NCBI RefSeq assembly: GCF_019968905.1 | Contig: NZ_CP079946.1 | Span: forward strand, 4,774,001 to 4,838,000 | From: Corallococcus sp. EGB | GTDB taxonomy: Bacteria > Myxococcota > Myxococcia > Myxococcales > Myxococcaceae | Direction: 5' to 3' | DNA length: 64,000 bases | Shown: in pieces, positions 34,350-42,996 of the stretch | Layout: each line of letters opens with the position of its first letter | Numbering within the stretch: position 1 is the stretch's first letter | The notes under the pieces: generated by a model | What the model was told of the DNA's origin: nothing | Database searches by the model: none | The model's input: only the letters and a program-made list of their open reading frames with translations | Made by a program: the position numbers and the translations under genes

Positions 34350-36005
34350 ATGCGAACAATTGCCCTCTGTTTGACCCTGGCATTGCTGACAGCCTTCCCG
34401 GCTCACTCCCAGCCCACGGAGACCGCTCGTGACCTTGAAGTCGATGGGGAGTGGCTGTTCCTTGATTCGATAGGGGATGCCACCCGGATGGCGTGGGCTC
34501 CGGATGGCTCTGGCCGCCTGTTCGTCTCGACGATGTCTGGAAAAGTCTATGTCGTGGTGAACAGGGTGTTGCAGCCCGTTCCGTTCATCTCCGAGTCATT
34601 CAGTCAGGGCTGGAACCAGGAGGGCCTTCTGGGCATGGCCTTTGATCCCGACTTCGCGAACAACCACTACGTCTATTTCTTCGCGGCAATGCCGGGCTAC
34701 ACGCTGCAGATCTTCCGGTACACCGACGTGGGCGGCATCGGCGTCAATCGCACCGTCATCGTGGATGGGATCCAGGCGGGAGTGCTCGACTATGACGGCG
34801 GTGGCCTGACTTTCGGTCCGGATGGCATGCTGTACTTCGGGGTGGGGAATCTCCATGGCTACCGCAGCGAAGATGATCTGACGAGCGCAGCGGGAAAGAT
34901 CCACCGAGTGCGCCCGGATGGCACCGTGCCCACTGACAATCCCTTCTACGATGGGCCGGGCCCCAACGTGGACAGCATCTGGGCGCAGGGGTTCTGCAAT
35001 CTCTATGGATTGGTTTTTCAGCCGGGGACCGGCCGCCTTTGGGCCAATGCCTCGAGTCCGGAAAACCTTCAGATCTTCAGCGTGAGTCCGGGCGACCATG
35101 GCGGGTGGCCCCACTACAACTACACGCGGCCCCCGGGCTACCTCGCGCCCGTGTACTCATACATCCCTGCCTATGATTTCAACTCGTTCACGCCGACAGG
35201 CGCTGTGCGGCAGAACGGAGTCGCGACCTTCACACTCCAGGACGGCTACTTGGACTCTACCTGGTACCACAAGGGAACGCGGGTCATGATCAGGGACGTG
35301 GTGGATCCCAGCTTCAACGGTGACTTCCATGTCACCGGGCATCCCTCCCCACAGTCTTTCACCGTGGATCAACCGGAGCCGGATGCAGTGAGCGGCGGCG
35401 GACAGCTCATGCGGTGGTTCCAGGGCGAGTACGTCATGGGAGGCATGTTCTATGAGGGCACGCGCTTCCCCGCGAGCTACTCCGGCAACTACCTCTACAC
35501 GGATTTCCACGGGTATCTTCACCGGATCCGGTTCGCGACAGATGGCTCCGTGGCCGCGGAGGACATCATCGTGAACATGTGGTCCTACGCCGGCTTCGTT
35601 GACGTGAATGAGGGACCGGACGGGGCGTTGTATGTGCTGGCCCACTACGGACGGATCGTGCGGATCACCCCGGTGCCCGGAGCCCAGGCCCTGATCGTGT
35701 CACCCTCGGACGTCGTCATCCCGGAGGGTGAAACCAGGACGGTCATGGTCTCCCTGGCCATGCCTCCCTCCGTGGACGTCTGGGTCAAGGTGACGGCGCA
35801 GGGTGGTGATGGCGACCTCTCCGTGGTGGATGGCGCCTCGCTTCGCTTTACGCTCGAGAACTGGAGCGTTCCGCAATTCGTGACGCTGGGCGCGGCGCAG
35901 GATGCGGATGCGGAGGTCGACCACGCGTCCTTCACGTTCACGCCGACGAAGGATTTCCCCGCGGTCACCATCCAGGCCCGCACGGAGGAGGACGAGGTCC
36001 CATAG
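34350..36005 (+). CDS. Secreted PQQ-dependent sugar dehydrogenase-like beta-propeller with C-terminal Ig/Calx-beta-like domain
   Basis: A 551-residue exported protein; signal MRTIALCLTLALLTAFPAHS. A six-bladed propeller of the soluble glucose dehydrogenase/sorbosone dehydrogenase type follows. Marks are MAWAPDGSGRLFVSTMSGKV, GLLGMAFDPDFANNHYVYFF, GGLTFGPDGMLYFGVGN, GKIHRVRPDG and DVNEGPDGALYVLAHYGRI. Residues about 450-550 form an Ig-like domain of the Calx-beta sort (VSPSDVVIPEGETRTVMVSL, DHASFTFTPTKDFP). The enzyme would oxidise sugars in the periplasm or outside, but whether it binds PQQ cannot be shown here. ATG 34350 was chosen because the signal begins there; a TTG at 34341 also exists. 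Confidence 0.85.
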   Translation: MRTIALCLTLALLTAFPAHSQPTETARDLEVDGEWLFLDSIGDATRMAWAPDGSGRLFVSTMSGKVYVVVNRVLQPVPFISESFSQGWNQEGLLGMAFDPDFANNHYVYFFAAMPGYTLQIFRYTDVGGIGVNRTVIVDGIQAGVLDYDGGGLTFGPDGMLYFGVGNLHGYRSEDDLTSAAGKIHRVRPDGTVPTDNPFYDGPGPNVDSIWAQGFCNLYGLVFQPGTGRLWANASSPENLQIFSVSPGDHGGWPHYNYTRPPGYLAPVYSYIPAYDFNSFTPTGAVRQNGVATFTLQDGYLDSTWYHKGTRVMIRDVVDPSFNGDFHVTGHPSPQSFTVDQPEPDAVSGGGQLMRWFQGEYVMGGMFYEGTRFPASYSGNYLYTDFHGYLHRIRFATDGSVAAEDIIVNMWSYAGFVDVNEGPDGALYVLAHYGRIVRITPVPGAQALIVSPSDVVIPEGETRTVMVSLAMPPSVDVWVKVTAQGGDGDLSVVDGASLRFTLENWSVPQFVTLGAAQDADAEVDHASFTFTPTKDFPAVTIQARTEEDEVP

Positions 36006-36092
36006 GCGCCTGCCAATGGTCGCGGGGGGAACATCCACGCGGGGGGACTCCGCAACCCCATGGGAGGATGATTAGCGTTCCGCCACGGGGAG

Positions 36093-36746
36093 GTGGATGT
36101 GGCGAAGCCGCGCCAGGCGGTCCGGAAGCAGCTGCGCGTGCCGCATGAGCGGCGGCACGACACGGCGTTGCTCATCATCGACGTCATCAACGACCTGGAG
36201 TTCCCCGGCGGGGAGAACGTCCTGCCGTGGGCGCTGCGCATGGTCGAGCGCCTGAGCCCCTTCGCCGAGAGGATGCGCAAGGGCGGCGTCCCGGTCATCT
36301 ACGTCAACGACAACTTCGACCTGTGGCGCAGCAACTTCGCGGACGTCTACAAGCACTGCACCCGCAAGGACAGCCGGGGCCAGCGGGTCGCCCACGCGCT
36401 CAAGCCCCAGCCGGACGACTACTTCATCCTCAAGCCCAAGCACTCGGCCTTCTTCGCCACGTCGCTGGTGCCCCTCCTGGAGCACCTGGGGACGAAGAAG
36501 CTGCTGCTCGCGGGCATCGCCACCAACCTGTGCGTCTTCTTCAGCGCCCACGACGCGCACATGTACGAGTACAAGATCACCGTGCTCAGCGACTGCTGCT
36601 GCGCGGAGAGCGACAAGGACCACGACCTGGCCCTGGATCAGCTCCAGCGCTTCCTGGGCGTGCGCGTCCGCCGGGCCGACGAGGTGCACCTGCCGCCCCG
36701 CTCGCGCCGGCGCGCCACGCGCAAGGCCCCGCCGGAAGGGACGTGA
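36093..36746 (+). CDS. Isochorismatase-family cysteine hydrolase
   Basis: A 217-residue hydrolase. The catalytic triad is D30 (LLIIDVINDLEFPGG), K116 (ILKPKHSAF) and C147 (GIATNLCVFF). A cis-peptide-like GIATN precedes the Cys. The family includes nicotinamidases and N-carbamoyl-amidohydrolases, and the substrate is not clear. The start is GTG 36093 or GTG 36099; GGGGAGG at 36087-36093 fits the second better. The last 25 residues are basic (RSRRRATRKAPPEGT) and not part of the fold. Confidence 0.88.
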   Translation: MDVAKPRQAVRKQLRVPHERRHDTALLIIDVINDLEFPGGENVLPWALRMVERLSPFAERMRKGGVPVIYVNDNFDLWRSNFADVYKHCTRKDSRGQRVAHALKPQPDDYFILKPKHSAFFATSLVPLLEHLGTKKLLLAGIATNLCVFFSAHDAHMYEYKITVLSDCCCAESDKDHDLALDQLQRFLGVRVRRADEVHLPPRSRRRATRKAPPEGT

Positions 36747-36776
36747 CGGCGGCGGCCTGACGCGGGGAAGGACGGC

Positions 36777-37322
36777 TCAGGCGTCCTTGTCGTCGTCATC
36801 ATCGTCGTCGAGGATGTGGCACTTGCCGGCATCCTCGTCGAGCGCCTTGCCGACGAACTCCTTCACCAGGTCATCGCCGTTGAAGACCAGGGAGAGGTTG
36901 ACCTGTTCGCCGCCCACGTCCTCCTTCTTGTCCAGACGGAGCTTGCCGCCGAGCGCCGTCGCGCTCCCGTCGACGCGCGCGCCCGCGGGCACCCGCACCT
37001 CGCCGCCGATGCACACCACGTCGCCCTTCACCTTGGCGCCGGGCTCCAGGATGACGCGGCCCCGGATGGCCACCACGTCGTTGTCCACCACCGCGCCCTT
37101 CTTCACGATGACGTCGCCGTCCACCGCCACCGCGTCGTGGATCTTCTCCCCGGGCTCGACGACCAGGTTCGTCCCCTGGACCGCCTTGCTCCCGTCCTTG
37201 ACGTTGACGCAGACGGCCTTGGCGGGAGCCTTGGCCGGCGCCTTCTTCGCGGGGTCCGCCGCCAGGGCCGGCAGGGCCAGCGAGCAGGCGAGGAGCATCA
37301 TGGGCAGGAAGGGACGGCGCAT
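36777..37322 (-). CDS. Exported polymer-forming (bactofilin-like) protein with acidic tail
   Basis: A 181-residue exported protein. ATG 37322 has GGAGG just upstream; signal MRRPFLPMMLLACSLALPALA. The core (about 50-140) has short beta-helix rungs of the bactofilin/polymer-forming type: AVAVDGDVIVKKGAVVDNDV, VAIRGRVILEPGAKVKGDV and VCIGGEVRVPAGARVDGS. Classical bactofilins are cytoplasmic; this one carries a signal peptide, so it would act in the envelope. The C-terminus is a run of Asp (ILDDDDDDDKDA) that could bind cations. Its neighbour is a cation/proton antiporter on the same strand, which lies upstream by 84 bases. Confidence 0.75.
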   Translation of the reverse strand: MRRPFLPMMLLACSLALPALAADPAKKAPAKAPAKAVCVNVKDGSKAVQGTNLVVEPGEKIHDAVAVDGDVIVKKGAVVDNDVVAIRGRVILEPGAKVKGDVVCIGGEVRVPAGARVDGSATALGGKLRLDKKEDVGGEQVNLSLVFNGDDLVKEFVGKALDEDAGKCHILDDDDDDDKDA

Positions 37323-37406
37323 GGCGGAGACCTCCAGAACGCGGAAGGGGAGCGGCATGCCCTTGCTACGGACGGCCGCAACCCCCATTGCATCCGGGCC
37401 CGCGCT

Positions 37407-39464
37407 TCAGCAGAGCACGCCTTTCGCCGCGTCGATGGCCTCGTGGGTGCCCGCGAGCGCCAGGATGTCGCCCGCGCGCAGCACCTCCTGGGCGGTGGGC
37501 ACGAGGACGCCCGCGTCACCCCGGCGGATGGCCAGCACCGTGGCCCCCGTCATGCCGCGCAGGTTGAGCTCCGCCAGGGTGCGGCCCACCGCCGCGCTGG
37601 ACTCGCCGAGCGCCACCGACTCCGGCTCTCCGATGCCGGGGAGCATCTGACGCACGCCGTGCAGCACGTCCTGGGACGGCTCGTCCTCGTCGCCCTTGGC
37701 GTGGGACTGGGCGGCGAGCGCCTCCACGATGACCTGCGCGCCCGCGCGCATGTGCCCCTGCAGGTTCGTGGCGCTCTTCCAGAACGCGAAGCCCAGCACC
37801 CCCAGGGACACCAGCAGCAGCACCGCGCCCGGCACGCCCGGCAGGAACGGCTGGGTGACCGCCAGCACCGGCACGCCCACCATGAAGACGCTGGCCAACT
37901 GGAGCGCCACCACCAGCACCCGGCGAGGCGCCGCCGCCAGGTCCACCTTGCCGTTGGCGGCAGCCGGCAGCGCGCCCTCGGCCAGCACCACGCCCAGCCG
38001 CCGTCCCATCCGGACGATGCCCACGCAGAAGGGCAGGGCCAGCGCCGTGGCCAGGCCGATGACGATCCACGGCGTCAGGGTCTTGCCCCAGCCCATGCGC
38101 TCGTCGATGAACTCCGTCACCTGGGGCAGCAGCACCGACGTGCCGATGACGATGATGGTGATGAACGCCGCGTCCAGCAGCATCAGGAGCGCCATGCGCC
38201 GCACGCGCGCGCCCACCGTCTTCTGCCGCGGCGACGTGCGCAGGTTCTCCACCCAGCTGCCGTAGAGCGAGGCGAACGTCTGTAGCGGCGCCGGCAGCTT
38301 GCGGTCCACCCAGTTGGCGATGGGGCCGGAGGCGCGGATGAGCCACGGCGTCGTCAGCGTGGTGATGGCGGACACGGCCACCGCCACCGGGTAGAGGAAC
38401 GCGCCCGTGGCCTTCAGGGACAGGCCCAGGCCCGCGATGATGAAGGAGAACTCGCCAATCTGGGACAGGCTCAGGCCCGCCTGCACGGACGTGCGCGTGC
38501 CGTTGCCGGTGAAGAACGCGCCCAGCGACACGCTGAGGATCTTCCCCACGACGACCACGCCGGTGAGCACCGCGATGGCCAGCCAGTGCTCGCGGATGAG
38601 CGCCGGGTCGATGAGCATGCCCACCGACACGAAGAACACCGCGCCGAACAGGTCGCGCACCGGCTGCACCAGGTGCTCGATCTCCTTGCCCTCGCCGGAC
38701 TCCGCCACCAGCGAGCCCGCGAGGAACGCGCCCAGCGCCACCGAGTAGCCGAACGACTGCGCCAGCAGCGCGCCCGCGAAGCAGATGCCCACGCTGGTGA
38801 CGAGCGTCGTCTCCGGCCGTTGGAGCTTCGTGATGGCGCGCATCGCGCGGGGCACGACGAACAGGCCGATGCCGACCAGGCCCACCAGGAACGCGGCCAG
38901 CCGGCCCACGGTGAACGCCAGGTCCCCGGCGGACAGGCCGGTGCCGCTGGACACCGCCGTGAGCATGGCCATCAGCAGGATGCCGATGAGGTCCTCCACG
39001 ATGAGGATGCCCACCACGATGCCCCGGAGCGCGCCCCGGATGTTCTGCTCGTCGAACGCCTTGGCGATGATGGTGGTGCTGGAGATGGCGATGCAGCAGC
39101 CGGTGAACAGGCTCTCCAGCATCGTCCAGCCGAAGGCGCGGCCGGTGATGAAGCCCAGCCACACCATCACGCTGCACTGGATGACGGCGGTGAGCCCCGC
39201 GGTGGGCCCCACCTGGAAGAGCTTGCGCAGGCTGAACTCCAGCCCCAGGGAGAACATCAGCAGGATGACGCCCAGCTCCGACAGCGTCTGCACGATGCCC
39301 GGGTCCGCCACCAGGGGGATGGGGACGTGAGGACCGATGATGAAGCCCGCGAGGATGTAGCCCAGCACCACGGGTTGGCGCAGGCGCTGGAAGAGGACCG
39401 TGGTGACCGCCGCGACACAGAGGACGGTGGCGAGGGCTTGGAGGAAGGCGTGGGCGTCGTGCAT
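37407..39464 (-). CDS. CPA2-family cation/proton antiporter with RCK-C (TrkA-C) domain
   Basis: A 685-residue inner-membrane antiporter of the KefB/GerN/YbaL type. The transport domain (about 1-400) has the family strings VVLGYILAGFIIGPH, SELGVILLMFSLGLEF, ILIVEDLIGILLMAML, LGAFLAGSLVAES, FGAVFFVSVGM and LSLSQIGEFSFI. A second hydrophobic block (about 425-570) of four helices is an addition to the basic CPA2 plan. The C-terminal regulatory TrkA-C domain (about 605-685) includes ATVLAIRRGDAGVLVPTAQE and LRAGDILALAGTHEA. No RCK-N NAD-binding domain is present. It probably exports K+ or Na+ in exchange for H+. Confidence 0.92.
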   Translation of the reverse strand: MHDAHAFLQALATVLCVAAVTTVLFQRLRQPVVLGYILAGFIIGPHVPIPLVADPGIVQTLSELGVILLMFSLGLEFSLRKLFQVGPTAGLTAVIQCSVMVWLGFITGRAFGWTMLESLFTGCCIAISSTTIIAKAFDEQNIRGALRGIVVGILIVEDLIGILLMAMLTAVSSGTGLSAGDLAFTVGRLAAFLVGLVGIGLFVVPRAMRAITKLQRPETTLVTSVGICFAGALLAQSFGYSVALGAFLAGSLVAESGEGKEIEHLVQPVRDLFGAVFFVSVGMLIDPALIREHWLAIAVLTGVVVVGKILSVSLGAFFTGNGTRTSVQAGLSLSQIGEFSFIIAGLGLSLKATGAFLYPVAVAVSAITTLTTPWLIRASGPIANWVDRKLPAPLQTFASLYGSWVENLRTSPRQKTVGARVRRMALLMLLDAAFITIIVIGTSVLLPQVTEFIDERMGWGKTLTPWIVIGLATALALPFCVGIVRMGRRLGVVLAEGALPAAANGKVDLAAAPRRVLVVALQLASVFMVGVPVLAVTQPFLPGVPGAVLLLVSLGVLGFAFWKSATNLQGHMRAGAQVIVEALAAQSHAKGDEDEPSQDVLHGVRQMLPGIGEPESVALGESSAAVGRTLAELNLRGMTGATVLAIRRGDAGVLVPTAQEVLRAGDILALAGTHEAIDAAKGVLC

Positions 39465-39557
39465 GGGGGGCGCCTCGGGGAGGTGATGGGCTCGCGTTGC
39501 CCGGCCCCGCCCGCGTCGCGCGGGGCCGGATCCACAGGAAAGGAAGTTAGGGCGGGC

Positions 39558-39710
39558 TCAGCTGCATCGCTCGAGGGCGATGGCTCCGCCGATGATGACC
39601 AGGCACAACAGGCCGCTCCACAGCAGGCGCGCGCCCTGCCACTGGTCGTGGGTGGCGCCGCCCTGGGACGGGGTGGGGGTGGGCTCGGTGGGGGAAGGTG
39701 ACGAAGACAT
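39558..39710 (-). CDS. Small single-helix membrane protein
   Basis: A 50-residue protein: a Ser/Pro/Thr-rich start (MSSSPSPTEPTPTPSQ), then one transmembrane helix (LLWSGLLCLVIIGGAIALE) ending in RCS. It lies 93 bases upstream of the antiporter gene on the same strand. No strong ribosome-binding site is visible, so the start is tentative. No known family. Confidence 0.5.
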   Translation of the reverse strand: MSSSPSPTEPTPTPSQGGATHDQWQGARLLWSGLLCLVIIGGAIALERCS

Positions 39711-39852
39711 GGAAGGAGGCCTCGCGCGGCCGCGTGAAGGCGCGCCGCGTGCTTCGAAGGGTGGGGTAGGAGGAAGGGCCTGCACGCCTGGCGTCCGGAG
39801 GTCACACCGGGGCGCGGCGGGCACGGGCCCGTGAATGGAAGACGGGTTCCGC

Positions 39853-40332
39853 TCAGCCCCGGAGGGGTGGGCCTCTCGCCGGGCAGTTCACCGTCCGGGG
39901 ACGGTCCGCCAGCGGCGTGAGCCGGGAGGGCAGTGCCCGGGCAAGCAGGCCCTCGGCCCGCGCCAGCACTCCCGCGTCATAGCGCGCGAGCAGCGCGCGC
40001 AAGGTGTCCCACCGGGGAGCGAAGGGCGTCGGGAGGCGGAGCCCGGACCCGCCGCCATCCACCTGTTCGCGCGAGCCCGGCCGCGGCGCGGCCACATGGG
40101 CCCCATGCAGCAGCCCCGCCTCTTCCCACCCCAGCTTCTGGCTGGAAGACGCGCGCAAAGTCTTCTGGGGCCAGGATGCAGCCACCTCCTCGCGGACCCC
40201 ATGGAAGGGCCCCGCGTGGAGCGCCACCATCCCCAGGAACCCGGCGATGACCGCCGCGCACACGACCGCCGCCAGGGTCATCCTGGAGAAGCGGGGGGCT
40301 TCACGCCCGGTGTGGGGAGGGGCCAGCGTCAT
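39853..40332 (-). CDS. Hypothetical membrane-anchored protein
   Basis: A 159-residue protein with one N-terminal helix (MTLAAVVCAAVIAGFLGMVAL) and a periplasmic Arg/Leu-rich part containing ARYDAGVLARAEGLLARAL. I do not recognise it. The start is either ATG 40332 or ATG 40281, neither with a good ribosome-binding site. The third-position GC bias fits a gene. It is divergent from the tonB gene. Confidence 0.45.
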   Translation of the reverse strand: MTLAPPHTGREAPRFSRMTLAAVVCAAVIAGFLGMVALHAGPFHGVREEVAASWPQKTLRASSSQKLGWEEAGLLHGAHVAAPRPGSREQVDGGGSGLRLPTPFAPRWDTLRALLARYDAGVLARAEGLLARALPSRLTPLADRPRTVNCPARGPPLRG

Positions 40333-40553
40333 GGGTGCGGGGGTTAAGCGTGTCGCACGGGATGCGACAGTCAGCCGCCAACCAAAAAGTGCGACGGCGG
40401 AAGGGCTTTATACGCAGCGGGGTTTTCACGCACCCCGGAAAATCGCGCCCTTGGCGATGAAAAGGCGACGTGCGGACGCATCCTGCTGATTTCAGTTGGC
40501 CTCCACATTGACGTTGCCACCCGCCAGGGGGTATCCCCTTTCAGCGAAAGAAA

Positions 40554-41420
40554 ATGAGAACCATTCTCAACTTCGACGACGGATTGGGGGCAGCGCCGGC
40601 GCTGCCTCAAGCTGTGACCGCCCGTGTGGATGCGGCGCGGAGCCCGGCGGGACTGTTCCAGTCCACGACGGCGCCGGCGGAGGCGGGATGGGGTCGCTGG
40701 AGCGGGGCCCTGCTGACGGCGACCGCGGCGCACGTGGTGGCGGTGGCGGTGGGACTGATGATGGTGTCGAACCGTCCGCCGCCGGAGGTCAAGAAGCCGG
40801 AGCCGGAGCTGGTGCTGATGGCGTACGCGCCGCCCCCGCCGCCCCTGGGCGGTGGCGCGGTGAAGCAGGCCGCGGAGCCCGTGAAGCCGGTGGTGCAGAA
40901 GCCCCGCCCGAAGCACCGGGAGCTGGTGGTGCCCGCGAAGGTGCCGGAGCCGGTGAAGGAGCCGCCGGTGGAGCAGGTGGAGACGCCGCCCGCGACGGAG
41001 GTGGCGGCGGTCGCGTCGCAGGCGCCCGCGGGGCCGGGCGTGCCTGAAGGCGCGGTGGGAGGCGTCGTCGGGGGCGTGGTGGGCGGAATCGTGGGCGGCA
41101 AGGTCGGTGGGCAGGGCACGGCGCCGCCCATCTACACGCCGCGCGAGGTGATGAAGCTGCCGGTGCTGCTGTCCGGCAAGCCGGAGTATCCGCGCCGCGC
41201 CCGGGAGGACGGAATCACCGGCGTGGTGATGGTGATGGTGGTCATCGGCACGGACGGACGGGTGGAGCCGGGCTCGCCGCGCATCCAGCGTTCGGTGCCG
41301 GGCCTGGACGAGGCCGCGCTCGAGTCCGTGGCGGGCTGGCGCTTCTCGCCGGCCCTGGGGCACGACGGCGCGCCCGTGCGCGTGAAGGTCGTGATCCCGG
41401 TGAAGTTCGCCCTGAGGTAG
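40554..41420 (+). CDS. tonB: TonB-family energy transducer
   Basis: A 288-residue TonB protein. One anchor helix lies at about 50-71 (LLTATAAHVVAVAVGLMMV). A Pro/Lys/Glu-rich periplasmic spacer (KKPEPELVLMAYAPPPP, VPEPVKEPPVEQ) and a Gly/Val run (GGVVGGVVGGIVGGKVGG) follow. The C-terminal TonB domain (about 195-288) has YPRRAREDGITGVVMVMVVI and LDEAALESVAGWRFSPA. It couples the proton-motive force to the siderophore receptor encoded downstream. The ATG at 40554 sits inside the Fur box and has only a weak ribosome-binding site; GTG 40626 is the next in-frame option. No exbB/exbD is in the window. Confidence 0.9.
   Translation: MRTILNFDDGLGAAPALPQAVTARVDAARSPAGLFQSTTAPAEAGWGRWSGALLTATAAHVVAVAVGLMMVSNRPPPEVKKPEPELVLMAYAPPPPPLGGGAVKQAAEPVKPVVQKPRPKHRELVVPAKVPEPVKEPPVEQVETPPATEVAAVASQAPAGPGVPEGAVGGVVGGVVGGIVGGKVGGQGTAPPIYTPREVMKLPVLLSGKPEYPRRAREDGITGVVMVMVVIGTDGRVEPGSPRIQRSVPGLDEAALESVAGWRFSPALGHDGAPVRVKVVIPVKFALR
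40555..40569. promoter_or_regulatory. Fur box overlapping the tonB start codon
   Basis: TGAGAA-CCA-TTCTCA is a perfect 6-3-6 inverted repeat preceded by GAAAA, close to the Fur consensus (AATGATAATCATTATCATT). It begins at the second base of the presumed tonB ATG (40554). A nearly identical box stands at 42949. Confidence 0.85.
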
Positions 41421-41447
41421 TGCCCTCACAGCTCCGAACAAGCATTC

Positions 41448-42755
41448 ATGAATCCCAAGCTCCGCTCGGTTCTCTTCTGGATCCACCTGGTGTGCGGCCT
41501 CATCGTGGGGCTCGTGGTGGGGGTGATGTCGTTCACGGGCGCGGCGATCGCGTTCGAGTCGCAGATCGTTGACTGGGCGGACCGCGATGCGCGCCACGCG
41601 GCGCCTCCCGCGCAGGGGACGCCGCGCCTGACGCTGGAGGAGATGATCGCGAAGGTGAAGGAGGCGAAGCCCGCCGTGCCGCCCTCCGGCGTGACGGTGT
41701 CCTCGGAGGCGGACAGCATGGTGACGGTGGCCCTGGGCCGCGGCGCCGCGGTCTACGTCCACCCGTACACCGGCGAGGTGCGTGAGCAGGGCGCGCAGGG
41801 GTGGCGTTCGTTCTTCCACACGATGGAGGAGCTGCACCGCTGGCTCGCGGCGTCCGGCGACAACCGCGCCGTGGGCAAGGGCATCACCGGCGTGGCGAAC
41901 CTGGCCTTCCTGTTCCTGGGCGTCTCCGGCCTGTTCCTGTGGTGGCCGCGCAAGTGGAACCTGCGCGCCATGCGGCCCATCCTGTGGTTCCGCAGCGGGC
42001 TCAAGGGCAAGGCGCGCGACTTCAACTGGCACAACGTCATCGGCTTCTGGTCGCTGCCGGTGCTGGTGGTGCTGACGGCGTCTGGCGCGGTCATCTCCTA
42101 CCGGTGGGCGTCCAACCTGGTCTTCACCCTCACTGGCAACGAGCCGCCCGCGGCGCAGGGGCCCATCGCCTCCGCGCCCGTGGTTGTTCCCACGCCCGCG
42201 CCGGGGACGCAGCCCCAGCCGCTGGACGCGCAGTTCAACGCGGTGATGAAGCAGTCCAAGGCCTGGGAGGCCATCTCCCTCCGGCTGGCCACGCCTCCGG
42301 GCGCGGGCGGTCCGGGCGGCCGTCCGGACGGTGCGCCGCGAGGTGAGGGGGCTCCGCGCGGTGAGGGAGGGCCTCGTGGCGAAGGACGCGGCGGTCCGAA
42401 GGGTCCGCAGGCCAGCACCTTCACCGTCCGCGAGCAGGAGCGCTGGCCGCTCTTCGCCACCAACACGGTGTCGGTGGATCCGTTCACGGCGCAGCCGTTG
42501 AAGACGGAGACCTACGCGGACTTCAACAGCGGCCGGAAGGTGCGCACGTGGCTGCGCTTCCTGCACACCGGCGAGGCGCTGGGGTGGCTGGGCCAGCTCA
42601 TCGCGGCGCTCGCGTCCTTCGGCGCCGTGTTCCTCGTCTACACCGGCTACGCGCTGTCCTGGCGCCGCTTCGTCCCGCGCCGCCGGCCCCAGCCCGAGGC
42701 TCTTGCGGCGCCGGTGGTGGCTCCGCCGGCGGAATCGAATACGAACGCCGCCTGA
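41448..42755 (+). CDS. PepSY-associated membrane protein (putative siderophore-iron reductase)
   Basis: A 435-residue inner-membrane protein with about four helices. LFWIHLVCGLIVGLVVGVM is the first, FLFLGVSGLFLWWPRKW the second, HNVIGFWSLPVLVVLTASGAV the third and LIAALASFGAVFLVYTGYAL the last. PepSY domains lie between (YVHPYTGEVREQG; VSVDPFTAQPLKT). Conserved His residues face the membrane (HWxxG-like FHTMEELHRWL; RFLHTGEALG). Such proteins accompany TonB-dependent siderophore receptors and are thought to reduce the ferric siderophore. A Gly/Arg/Pro/Glu repeat (GAPRGEGAPRGEGGPRGEG) interrupts the second periplasmic domain. It starts 27 bases after tonB and ends before a strong terminator. 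Confidence 0.9.
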   Translation: MNPKLRSVLFWIHLVCGLIVGLVVGVMSFTGAAIAFESQIVDWADRDARHAAPPAQGTPRLTLEEMIAKVKEAKPAVPPSGVTVSSEADSMVTVALGRGAAVYVHPYTGEVREQGAQGWRSFFHTMEELHRWLAASGDNRAVGKGITGVANLAFLFLGVSGLFLWWPRKWNLRAMRPILWFRSGLKGKARDFNWHNVIGFWSLPVLVVLTASGAVISYRWASNLVFTLTGNEPPAAQGPIASAPVVVPTPAPGTQPQPLDAQFNAVMKQSKAWEAISLRLATPPGAGGPGGRPDGAPRGEGAPRGEGGPRGEGRGGPKGPQASTFTVREQERWPLFATNTVSVDPFTAQPLKTETYADFNSGRKVRTWLRFLHTGEALGWLGQLIAALASFGAVFLVYTGYALSWRRFVPRRRPQPEALAAPVVAPPAESNTNAA

Positions 42756-42784
42756 AGTCACACTTCCGTCAACCCAGACATTCC

Positions 42785-42826
42785 AAGGGCCCGGACCGCA
42801 AGCGCGGCTCCGGGCCTTTCTGTTTT
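42785..42826 (+). terminator. Rho-independent terminator
   Basis: An 11-bp stem with one G-T pair, AAGGGCCCGGA (42785-42795) with TCCGGGCCTTT, enclosing a smaller CCGC/GCGG hairpin and followed by CTGTTTT. It ends the tonB-PepSY transcript. Confidence 0.9.
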
Positions 42827-42948
42827 CACCCACAGGCGTGTGGCATTCGTCTCACTGATACAAGGCAGTGCTGGGACGATCGCCCCTCGGCCGGTTTCGA
42901 TGTGTTGCCGGGAAGAAATTTCTTGTAACGCCAATCGGGCTCCTGCAT

Positions 42949-42965
42949 ATGAGAATCATTCTCAT
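42949..42965. promoter_or_regulatory. Fur box upstream of the siderophore receptor gene
   Basis: ATGAGAA-TCA-TTCTCAT is a perfect 7-3-7 palindrome, close to the Fur consensus. It lies 31 bases ahead of the GTG start at 42997 and so covers the likely promoter. With iron present, Fur would block the receptor and the dioxygenase gene. Confidence 0.9.
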
Positions 42966-42996
42966 TTAGGCAGTGCTTCCCATCCCGAGGGGATTC

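Noticed and set aside
40371-42833. Minus-strand open frame of about 820 codons opposite tonB and the PepSY gene
   Set aside because: It would read through both Fur-regulated genes and has Arg/His-rich composition; rejected as a GC shadow.
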